A stretch of 64,000 nt of DNA from Phellopilus nigrolimitatus (lineage: Eukaryota > Basidiomycota > Agaricomycetes > Hymenochaetales > Hymenochaetaceae), in NCBI GenBank assembly GCA_021029095.1, contig JAJOHG010000015.1:1-64000 (forward strand), in the 5' to 3' direction. The notes under the pieces are model-generated. The model was not told the origin of the DNA. It did not search any database and saw only the letters and a program-made list of their open reading frames with translations. Positions 34,149 through 44,700 of this stretch are shown here, one piece after another; position 1 is the first letter of the stretch; each line of letters starts with the position of its first letter. A program made the translations under genes and the position numbers.

Positions 34149-35649
34149 ATGCGTTTCCTACGTTCGAAGGTCTCTATGAGCGCGGCGAGAAAAAGAAGAC
34201 CACATGTGTACCTACAGAGTCGGGCCTGCCGAGCTCTTCATACCTTGAGCTCTGTGCCGGTATCTGCACCTTTCAACATTCTTTTCCTTGGAAGGGACGA
34301 ATTTTCTGTCTTAGTTCTCGAGCAGCTCTATCAGCAACGCGGTATGTCATCAGAATGGTATGGATGCAATCTATGAGACGAGAACAAGCTTATCGCTAGG
34401 AAGATGTCTGGAGTGAGATTACAGTCGCGACTCAGCCCGACTACAAAACAGGTAGAAATGCCTCGCGAGTGGCTGTCTGTGAGTCTGACATATGATACAC
34501 TTCCTGAGCTGCTTTGACCAAAAGTCCACACTCGTAGCGCCCTTGAAAATCAAATGCCTTGAGCTAGGTGTCGAAACTCATCACATCCCGCGCGACAAAA
34601 GTGCTTTCAAAAATTGGCTGGTGAGGCGATTTGCAATTCAATTTTCTTAAGTATAGAGCTCACAAATCGAAAAGCCACCATCTCAATTCCTTGATATGCC
34701 GCCGTCGTCCAACAACCTTTTGGTTACAGCATCGTTCGGGCGTATGATTCACGATCGGTTTCTGGATTTCTTCCCTGTATCGCGACGCTTGAACGTGCAT
34801 CCATCGCTTGTACCGCTGTATCGAGGACCCGCGCCTATCCAGCATACGATCGCCGATGGGCAGGAGGAATCAGGCGTCTGTATTCTGGAGATGAAGGAGA
34901 AGAGATACGGAGCGGATGGTGGAGAGGTTTGGGCTCGGAAATCCATTGTGAGTACATTATTTCGGATTCCTGGCAGATGAATGACACCCCTTTTTTTTGG
35001 TCATCAAGCCGGTTCCTCCAAAATCGGATTTTTCTGGTCTGAGGAATACGCTAGGAGTCGAAGGCGGCCGACTGCTTGCCTCTGTGCTGAGAGACATGAT
35101 TGCTGGAACTGTGAGGCCAACGTATATGTCCGACTTTACCCTGATGTCTTATTATCCATCTATCTGTAAGGCAACGGCAGCTCCTCAAGATGACACAAAA
35201 GCGACTCGCGCGCCGTTTATCACGCAAGGCTCAGCATCTGTCGACTTTCACACTTGGGACGCGGGTAGAGTTGAGCGGGTGTATCGTGCTATATCACAGC
35301 AGGTACGATTGTCGTAAATCTACCCTACAGTCTCGAATAAGTTCTGCTTCAGAAACCTATCTTCACTACGACGCCATCGGGGAAGACCCTTCAACTGCAC
35401 TCTCCGCAGTCCTACGTGCACTCACAACAAAGTACTGATCTTCCGAAGCCCTTGAAGGCGCTTCACGCTCCTGGAATTGCGACGTACGATCCGACGACGC
35501 GCATGCTGGCGGTCCGCTGTGCAAATGACACATACCTCTATATTCCGACCGTAAAGCAGGAGGGTAAGCTCACGACTAGCTCAAAGCAGTGGTGGGCTGG
35601 TCTCAAGCCGGAGTGGATTTCCGCCCGCGTGATAAAATTGGGGGCATGA
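34149..35649 (+). CDS. FMT1: Methionyl-tRNA formyltransferase, mitochondrial
   Basis: Seven exons (34149-34341, 34404-34478, 34538-34620, 34675-34947, 35009-35110, 35171-35302, 35353-35649) give 384 residues. The enzyme formylates initiator Met-tRNA with 10-formyl-THF for mitochondrial translation. The first about 35 residues are basic and Ser-rich with Arg clusters, fitting a mitochondrial targeting peptide. Then come FNILFLGRDEFSVLVLEQL, VSPLKIKCLELGVETHHIP, LLVTASFGRMI and the catalytic NVHPSLVPLYRGPAPIQHTI (Asn-x-His), with a following ADGGEVW where the catalytic Asp is expected. The C-terminal domain has PGIATYDPTTRMLAVRC and ends at KLGA. It lies 1.6 kb from another formyl-folate gene. 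Confidence 0.93.
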
Positions 35650-37020
35650 ATCCTATGGAGTTTCCGACCGATCTCCGGAACGGTTTGCGTAGACGTGAGA
35701 ACTCTTGTTGAGAATCTTTTCGCGCGGTGTCTGACTTGGTTTTCTTCACGATAGATCTTATTCGCCATACTGATATTTTATCTTGATTAGTCTTAATAAA
35801 AAGGAAGTAAACAAAAAGCGTCCGGACAGCCCGAGAACACAACTTTTTTTTGCTTCTCTGCTTCTTCCCTTCTTCTTCGTTCAATTTCCAATAGTCTGCA
35901 GACTCCGTTCAAACTTCTATGCGACGTACTTCGAGGACAACGGAAACTGGACCTGTTTTCTTCTCTGCTTCTGCTTCTACACCGCTTCTCGACAATCTGC
36001 TGTACATACACCTTTTCCGTGCAGGAACTCCGTCCGGTGAACACGGGTCTCAGTCTTTCCGGAGTTTGTAAGCCTTGCCGGGCAGGTAATCGACTTCGAT
36101 GTGAGAGAATCTTTTGGTATAAGATTCAGTGTTTATCCGCATCTTCTCCTAAACGCCTCTTTGACATCTAACGTCTAGTTCTCAAGCGCGAAAACACAAA
36201 AGTGACCGGGTCACAATTTCCGTAAGTGTGCTTTAGCTTCTCCCGCATGCACACGAGTATTTCGGACTTCTTACAGAGCCTTCGTGGCACAACCTTCTTG
36301 TGTCACCACATAAATGTCCTTCCAACTAAGGATACGAATTAAACTACCAGGCCGGACGGCGGGGCACAGACTCAGCTCCGAGTGTGCTGCTATTGCGCAA
36401 CCACACAATGTCCGTTCACTTCTAAACTCAAATTCGGAGAAGAAACAATGGATTCGATTCTAAGTCTTTGAAAGGGTCGTCAAGAAGGGACCTCTTTTTT
36501 TTGCCGAGCTAGGCCACAGAATATGCAAATACGACAACGTAAGGCCAAACGATTGCATGATTACAGCCTCTATCTGTGATTATAGCGATCGATTACAGGC
36601 TGTGTAGCAGCGACTTACGAGAACGAGACGGAGAGGAAAGTCGCACAAACAAAAACTCTAAATGGGTTCAAACGCGTCGCTAGAAGTCGGATAGGTAATC
36701 AAAGGAGCAATGGACATGAGAGCGAGCTCGCTCAATCTGTTTGGAGAGTACCGATGACCTAAAGAGACGGGCCAATACCTACGACCGCACGTTATATTTC
36801 TCTCACACCGCACATGACATTAGCTATCGCATACCGATCGTAGTCAGCCTGCTTGTAATGGCCTAACATACGAGCTCTGAAGCAGATATCAAGCCATTAA
36901 GATAAGGTAACAAGTAAGGGCCATGATATATGAGTACATGCGGGAATATTCGAGACCGAAAAAGCGAGCGGAGAGCCAAGGCGAACAGGAAAAAGAGGAA
37001 AGGGGGATGGGGGATAGACC
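35650..37020. other. Intergenic stretch, nothing recognised
   Basis: Between the 3' ends of the convergent FMT1 and transporter genes. Small open frames near 35783-36044 on both strands carry no domain. The rest (36045-36900) is stop-rich and without repeats that I could see. Confidence 0.5.
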
Positions 37021-38874
37021 TCAAACCTTCTCGGTGATGTGGATCGAGGAGGCGCTCGCTTTCTCGTCGGTGTGATCTTCGCGTACGTCATGACCGACTG
37101 CGGCAATCTGCTCCACCACGTCTTCGCCGTCGAACAGAGCAGCGGTCTCCTCAAGCGTACGATTTCTCGTCTCTATAATGTAGAAGTAACAGAACACGAG
37201 CTCGAAGGCAATCCAGCAGCAATACACGATCTGCAGACGGTATGATTAACGTTCCACGAAAGGGGGGATAAAGTAACTTACGTAGTACTTCCAGGCGAGC
37301 GCATCAAGTGCGATCGGGTTGACATATTGGTTGAAGATGAGCGCAATGGAGACGACGAAGTTGTAAACTGTGAAACCCTTCGCGCGAATATTGTACGGAA
37401 GGATTTCGACCGTGTAAGAAACTATAAGCGGCGAGAACGCGAGGCTACATTTCAACATGGTCAACGTGCTGTTAACGATCACTGGCCAAAACGAAAGGGA
37501 CGCACTCATAGGCAGCGTAGAAGAGGAAGATAAACGCAATGACGGCATGCGCGGCGCCTTGGCTGTCATGCTGAGCGAAGACCGCTGAGCACACAGTCTG
37601 CAGGGTGAAAAACACGAGCATGCCGACGCAGGATGACAGGAAGAGTACCCTGCGGCCAACACGGTCGACAAGGAAAGAAGCTGTCATCGCAACCACGAGG
37701 TTCCAGATCTGAAGGACGCCGTTGATGAGGAGCTGGATGTCTGGGTCCGTGATGCCGATGGAGTTGAACACCTTGTTGAGATAGTACGAGACGAGACCGT
37801 TGCCCGACCACTGTGAGAAGAATGCGATAGCGACGATTATACGCATGCGCCTGCGGTTGCCCGCGGTAGAGACGAGTGATTTCCAGCCGACGTTCGCCGC
37901 GATGGTACGATCAAGTTCGAAAGCTGTTTTGATCTCCTCGAACTCATACTGCACGAGTGGATCATCCCTATGTACAAATTTGTTTTAGTGCGAGAAAAGG
38001 CGAAACGAAGTTCAGCGAGACTCACTCGTTGCCATCAGCGTGATAATATGCGAGCGTGCGTAGTGCTTGGGCATCGCGACCTTTTGAGAGGAGCCAACGC
38101 GGAGACTCTGGGGCAAACCAAACGAGTAAAACCTGCAAGACAGAGGGAAGGCCTTGGAGGGCGGACGGGACGCGCCATGCCCATGATGTGGGGATCCTGA
38201 ACGTCCCGAACGTCGTCCACGCGGCGACAACCGCCCCGGAGTACCAGACTGCATTGTAAAGCGAGGTGAGCGGCGCGCGGTGTGGCGGGTATGCGATTTC
38301 CGTGACGAGCATCGGCGCGGCGTTCGCGGCGAATGTGAGGCCGAAGCCGATGAGGAAGCGAGCACCGATGAACATATTTACCGTCTGCGAGGCGGTCTGG
38401 AGCGCGGTGGCGGCACACATGATGGCCGCGCCAAAAATAACGGCAGGTCGGCGGCCGACGCTGTCAGAGAAATAGGGTGCAAATGGATATGCAGCGAGAG
38501 AACCGATGTTCTGAATCGCGTTGAGGAGACCAAGCATGCCGCCCATCGGGTGGTTGAACGAGTTCTCCCACTGGTCGAGGGATTGGAGGCCGTTCATCAT
38601 GCTACCATCATAACCGTTGGTGGAGGACGTGATGAGGCTAGAGACAAAGTCTGAATATGGCTCAATTTCTTACAATATGAAGCGAATACGTACAATAAAA
38701 CTACCCAGGCATTGAGCGCGATGAGTCTGCGCGTTGAAGGAAAAATGATAAGATTTTTGGACGGCGAAGGAAGCTATGTACTCACCGCCAGTTGTTGTAC
38801 CACTTCCGATTGGGGTCGAGGAGATGGGTATAACCGGCAGCATCGCCGCTCATAGCTATGGCACCAGCACCCAT
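37021..38874 (-). CDS. MFS sugar transporter
   Basis: Spliced minus-strand gene for a 12-helix major facilitator of the sugar transporter family, expected in the plasma membrane. The start at 38874 gives MGAGAIAMSGDAAGYTHLLD, then HLLDPNRKWYNNWR and LIALNAWVVLL in the next exons. Family marks are FSDSVGRRPAVIFGA (loop 2-3 motif), RFLIGFGLTFAANAAPMLVTE, WRVPSALQGLPS, the PESPRWLLSKGR motif before the central loop, FSQWSGNGLVSYYLN, DRVGRRVLF, and the end NRTLEETAALFDG. The intron at about 37443-37502 (GTGCGT donor, TGTAG acceptor) keeps YDLAFSPLIVSY in frame. The wording is closer to lactose-permease-like fungal transporters than to HXT hexose carriers, but substrate is unknown. About five introns. 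Confidence 0.9.
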
Positions 38875-39797
38875 TGTCGCAGATTCTGAAGGACACAAAG
38901 ACTGCACTCCAAAGAGAAGAGGACGTTGAGCGAGTGGCACGGCGGTGACTAGACGGCAGTACTAGACATTTTATAGCGTTCAATGTCGAGGCACGGCTGG
39001 GAATGTATTGAAAGGATATTGGGAAGCGTGTCATGAGTTATACAATAATCCAGCTGACCTTCTCCCTAAGGTCAATCTCCACATTCCTCCGCATCCAGTT
39101 CAGATGCCGGAGCGGAAGCGGGATAAGTATGGCCGGGCATTGCGGAATGGGAACTCGAATGAGTCGGTGCCTCCCTACTTGTGCTTCTCAATTGTGTCTT
39201 TACAGCGAAGGTCAAGACCAAACAGAACTCCAAAATTTCAAAGAAAAATATAGTCGTCGCAGAAGAAAGCGAAAGGCAGCTGGAGGCATTTGTGCGCTCG
39301 AGGTTCAGTAAACACGTACGTCAATATTTCAAATGGGGAAGCTTCGGAAAATTCTATTTACATTTATTGTTTCCAGACGACTCTGAGTCAGCATGGATTG
39401 AGTAGAGAGTTTGACTGCTTTTTCTACTGGCAAGAGACATATTTAATGAACGTGGAACTAAAGGCAAAAGTATAGTTGCATGTTGGAGCCGTATCATAGC
39501 GCAATACAAAGAATCCGCCTCACCCGAACTTAAGGTGAGTTGAGCCTGCTGAAAGCGCGTCCGAGGTAGGCATCGTGACAGGGCAGGTGAGTGGAAAAGA
39601 ACTTGTGTGGGAAAACGTCCCCGGGCCGGAGACGCGATGCATGCATAAATCACGTGCATGTCACAGTTCGCGATTTTCACCTCAGCCACGTCCGTTTTCA
39701 AGTCGCTTCGTTAACCAATCCGAAGTTCAAAGTCAAGTATCGCTTGGAGAATTCGAGAAGACTTGCAATGCAGATCATACCATCTAGCTACTGAAAA
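38875..39797. other. Intergenic stretch with small unidentified frames
   Basis: Upstream of the divergent transporter and F-box genes, so both promoters lie here. A plus frame at 39008-39253 (81 codons, Lys/Arg/Pro-rich) and overlapping 39033-39311 look weakly protein-like but match nothing I recognise and lack a clear continuation. Confidence 0.45.
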
Positions 39798-41515
39798 ATG
39801 CACCGGGTTCTCCAGCTTGTCGAATTACTAGATAACATCTTCAGCTCTTGCGATCGCGCGTCAAACGCAGAATGTGCTCGAGTCTGCAAACTTTGGGCGG
39901 ATACGGCTCTCAATAGCCTGTGGAGGTCACTCGAATCGTCGATCCCTTTGTTCAGTATCCTGACTATGTGTCGTGGATCTCCCAAACGTATTGACGTAAT
40001 CCATGTGAGCCAAGGCCTTTCAATAACAGTAAGCTCCGCTAAATGTTAGATACTGTACCACGCCTCTTTCAGTCGACGCGATATATGGTCCCCGGGGACT
40101 CCATCAATGCGGTCGTATGGAGTATCTTATTGTCGTACTCACAACGCGTTAGGTACCTCAACATTGAGGGAAACGGCAGCCTGGAAATATGTCACCTCCT
40201 GATAGATCAACTTGTTCGAGAACATCAAAACTGTCGAGTCCTCTTTCCAAATCTGATCGAACTCGAGCTTGACATCCCCATGCTCCCCGTTGATACCCAA
40301 AACCGTCGATTCGAGAATGCCTCGAAATGTTTCTCTGATCGGCTGACATCTCTTACTACCAATCTCCCCGACAAAAAGGATTTTCTAAAAGTCTTTCTCA
40401 ACAAGATTACCACTCGTTGTCCAAACATCCAGGAGCTGAAACTAGGCTTTTCTGAACCTGTTCGGACGGTCGAGGACGAAATAGCAAGCACGCTCTTGTC
40501 TCTGAAAAGGTTGAAAACAGTGGCCTTTCCTGCGTGTACCATGACATCGAAAATCGCGTCCGCCCTCTCCACCCTTCCCAATCTAAAGCTAGTCGCATTT
40601 GACGACGTTAGCTGGAAACAATCACCTATCGAGCCTCTTATACCGGAACTGCTTCCCGGCGCCTTTCCGTCGCTTTGCCAGTTAGATCTCGGTGCAAATT
40701 TAGCCGATGCTGTCCAGCTGGTCGGGAATGCAAACTTCGCTGCACGGGCACTAGAGGAAGTGTCCGTGCAATCCGGGCGAACAGAAGAAGCGCGACTGGT
40801 TCAAGAGTTCCTTTCAACCCTCATACCTCATGCACAATCCATTCGCCAAATATGTATTGACGCAAACGATGAAGTAATGACGTCTCCCCTGAAGGATATG
40901 CAGCAGAACGAATTGGATAGGATCACCATTTCCGTGTTGCGGCCACTTTTCAGTTTCGAGAATCTGACGTCGTTCACATTCTGGTATCACAGGATGCTCG
41001 AGATTTCAAATACCGATTTGGAATTACTCGTCTCGAACTTGACACGGCTTCAACATTTGACGCTCTGTCCATCCCCTACCCTCTGTGTTGCAGACCGTCC
41101 TAGACTCACCGTGGGTGTACTTCCAGCCATTGCCAGACACCGGCCCGATCTGTTATCCCTAAGGATATATGTCGATTGCAGCATGTCGACTTATCCAGAG
41201 TCACTTTCTATTCCGAGTCATCAATTCTCGGCTCTTTATTGCTTAGGATTTGGGATGTCCCCCTTCCACATGGAGCACGACAAACATCTCGTTATTCAGT
41301 ATCTGTCCCACATAATTCCTTCTTCGTGCAAAATCTCGGCTGGTAGCTTCATGGACAACGAAATTGGCGATGTCGAAAGTATCGAAAAGCTTAGGCGAGA
41401 CCGCGCCGCTGCTTGGGCCGACGTAGGGAAATGTGTTCCGGCCTTAGCGCTGTTGAAAGAGGAGGAAAAGAGGAATAAGGCGCTAAAAGACAAAGTGGGT
41501 GAGGTGGGAAAGTGA
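39798..41515 (+). CDS. F-box-type leucine-rich protein
   Basis: Two exons, 39798-40004 and 40073-41515, with a 68-nt intron (GTGAGC, TTTCAG) that joins in phase 0 to give 549 residues. The N-terminus, LQLVELLDNIFSSC, then ARVCKLWADTALNSLWRSL, is a short F-box-like motif. The body carries many leucine-rich stretches (NLIELELDIPML, NIQELKLGF, LKRLKTVAFPA, NLTSFTFWY, RLQHLTLC) as in mushroom F-box proteins that would recruit substrates to SCF ligases. The C-terminus is rich in charged residues (VALLKEEEKRNKALKD-like). The target is unknown, and it shows no close resemblance to the F-box protein at 11.8 kb beyond the general plan. Confidence 0.82.
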
Positions 41516-41765
41516 ATGGAAATCGCATGATCAGGCTCTATTCACCCTCATTTACTTGTACCTGGTCCAGTATGTCGCAGAGTAAGCTCTTTAGTATATA
41601 TTGACTTCACACGAAAATGCTCCAACTGTGCGAGCCACAGTAACCAAACAAGTACCAGCGCGTCATCTCCAGATCGGGATTTGACGCCCTCTTTCCTATT
41701 CCAGACACGCTTAAGCCTGGACGCGTCTTAAGTCTTACTGACGACGACGGCGACCGACGGAAAAC

Positions 41766-44700
41766 ATGGCTCCGCAAAAGTCGCAGAACAACGACGGTCC
41801 TGGGATGAAGCAGAAGAGTCTCATGGGCTGGTTCACGAAACCTCCTGGCTCATCGCAGACTCCGTCTCAAGCGAAACCCCAGAAATCCGCGCCTGCCCCG
41901 ACGCAAAAGTCCAAAGCAATGGCCTCAAACACAGACGAATCTGCAAAAAAGACCTCCAGCACGCTCAAGTCGAGCACGACTACCCCTCCCTCGAAAGCGA
42001 AGGCGAGCAACTCGGGTGGGAATGAGAAAGTCATCGCGCCGAGCTCGTCGTTTCCCAGCACGAAGTCGTCTTCAAGCGCGAGCAATCTCAACCTCAAAGA
42101 CACACCGCCTACCAGCGACGCCATTGACGTAGACATGGCATCTGATGATGATGCAAATGCTGTTGTTTCCAAATCGGTAAGTAATGTTTTTGTGTTTGCT
42201 ACTTAATTCTGACGACTGACGCGCCTGTTTCACTTGTGCAGAAAAGAGGAAAGCGTAAGATGGTAATGGAAGACTCTGACGATGGTCTTGGTGGGAAAGG
42301 AAACTCCGCGCAGCCCTCGTCAGATGCCGGAAAATCAAGTCCTTCACTTGGCGGTAAGTTCTTGCGCATTCAAGTGTCTGCCGATTGTAGTGAAAGCAGG
42401 AAACTGAGTTCTGTGGTTAGCTCGCTCAAAAAAGCCAAGAGTCTCGCTCTTTGAATCAGATGAGGAGGACGAAGAAGAAAAGCCGTCTTTGACCAAGCGT
42501 CTATCTCGCTTTAAGAAGCCAGCACTGTCGAAGAAAGGTATGTTTCTTCGGTCTGTCACGTACTCCTGCTACTGCTGACCCTCCGATAAGGCAGCAGATC
42601 GTCAGACATTTACCACTCTGATTCCGACTTCGCTCCAATCGAAGAATCTGACGAAGACGCACCTCTCCCAAGCTCGCGTCCTGGTTCTTCGCTCTCAGGG
42701 TCTCGTAGCGAATTTGAATCCTCAGCCGCAGAGCTTGAATCTGCTTCGGAAATCTCTGACGTCCCGAAAAAGAGCTATAATAAGAAGAGCTCTAAGTCTT
42801 CGAGACCGTCGTTGAAGAAGGATCAGTCGAATGAAGGAGGCCGAACGGGTGGAAGCAGCAGTTTCTTGACAGCAGCTGAGCAGAGAGCGAAAGAGAAGAA
42901 GACCGAGAAGAAAACGACGGAAGATCCATTCGAGTTTCTTAAAGACGTTCGAGATGTGGGTCGTGCTGCGCTAGCTGCCATTCTCCACTCATGACGTTGT
43001 CTTGAAACGTATTCTCAGAAAGACAAAAACCGACCTGGAGAACCTGGATATGATCCAAGGACCTTGTACATCCCCAACTCGGCTTGGGCGTCATTTACGC
43101 CTTTCGAGAAACAGGTGTGTTCATTTCCTTCCTTTATTGCTTGTATCTTCGCTCAGTTGGTTTTTGCAGTTTTGGGAGGTGAGTTTGCTGTGTAGAAACA
43201 AAAGCAAAAAACTAGATAGTCCGCTGAAACCACCTCAAGATCAAACAAAACCACTATGACACCGTGAGTGCATCCTCTTCTGACTTTACTCTTCGCTACT
43301 GAACGCTAACAATATACCAGGTACTGTTCTTTCAAAAAGGGTGTGCAGTTTTTCTCTATCAATCATGATCATTTTCAAATGTTTTCGTTCTGGCAATTAA
43401 AGAAAATTTCTTGAGGTAAGTCGACCTTCTGCATATTCGAGTTTAAAGCTGATACTTTCCTCGTTTAGCTCTATGAAGACGATGCGAGAATTGGACACCA
43501 GGATTTCGATTTGAAGCTGACGGATCGAGTCAAAATGTCTATGGTACGCTACAGTTTATTTTGACTTCATTCTTCTGCATTCAATGAGTATTTCCAGGTT
43601 GGGGTCCCGGAAATGTCCTTCAACTTCTGGGCAGCGTAAGTAATGACTTTCGGTTGCAGGCAATGTTCTATACTGATATATTGACCTGTCGTAGGAAATT
43701 CCTCGCCAAAGGCAGGTCATCTCCACTTCGTAATCATTCTTTTACTTAATAAACTACAGGCTATAAGGTTGGAAGAGTCGACCAGGCAGAGACAGCTCTT
43801 GGAGCGGAGATGCGTCTCGCAGCCGACAAGAAGCAGAAAAAAGGGGCGGGTGACAAGATTGTCCGACGGTATGCAATCTGACGTCGTGAAAGTGCACTCC
43901 GTTTTCTGACATTCACTGTAGTGAGCTGAACAAAGTATACACGAACGGCACATTAGTCGACGCAGAGCTCCTCGTTGATGAGCAAGCTGGACACTGCGTT
44001 TCTATCCGCGAGCTCGATCCAACAACGGACAAAGGTAGCTTCGGCATATGTGTTCTTGACACATCAACTTCAGAATTCCATATGAGTGCATTTGAGGACG
44101 ACCCGTGCCGGACGAAGCTTGAGACACTGATCAGGCAACTGAGGCCGAAGGAGATGCTATATACAAAGGTACGTTTTCCTACCCTGGTTCAATTTCCCTT
44201 CTGTTTTCGAACTTTTTTGAAAACAAATTTTAGGGAAAGCTCTCCGTAGCCACCACGCGTCTCCTTAAGGCTGTTCTGCCTGGCTCATGTCTTTGGACCT
44301 GTCTCCGCGAGGTCGAAGGATTCAAGTACAAAGAAACGCTAGAAGAGCTGAAGCAGCTTTATCCTGATGACGAAGACGATATGGAGGGTGCTGGTATTCC
44401 TGAAGCCATCAGGGAGATGGTAACCTGCGAACCCGCTGTAGAGGCTCTTGGCGCTATGATCTGGTCAGAATTAGCATTCGGTTGCAATGATAAACACATA
44501 ATTGATAATCGTGCGCAGGTATCTTCGTCAGCTGAACATTGACAAAGACATTTTGAGTATGAAGAACTTCAATATCTATGACCCGATGAAGAGAGGCCAA
44601 GGTTTGGTGCTTGACGGACAGACGTTGGCCCATGTTGAGGTACCTTCTTTCCCGACAGATCGCCGAATATACTCTTACTAGTTCCACGTTACGCTAGGTT

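Noticed and set aside
37440..37510. Suspected frameshift in the MFS transporter after FYAAY
   Set aside because: A normal intron (GTGCGT donor, TGTAG acceptor) joins the two halves in phase.
39008..39475. Small Lys/Arg-rich frames between the transporter and F-box genes
   Set aside because: Weakly protein-like, but no homologous pattern, no clear continuation and position inside a probable double promoter.
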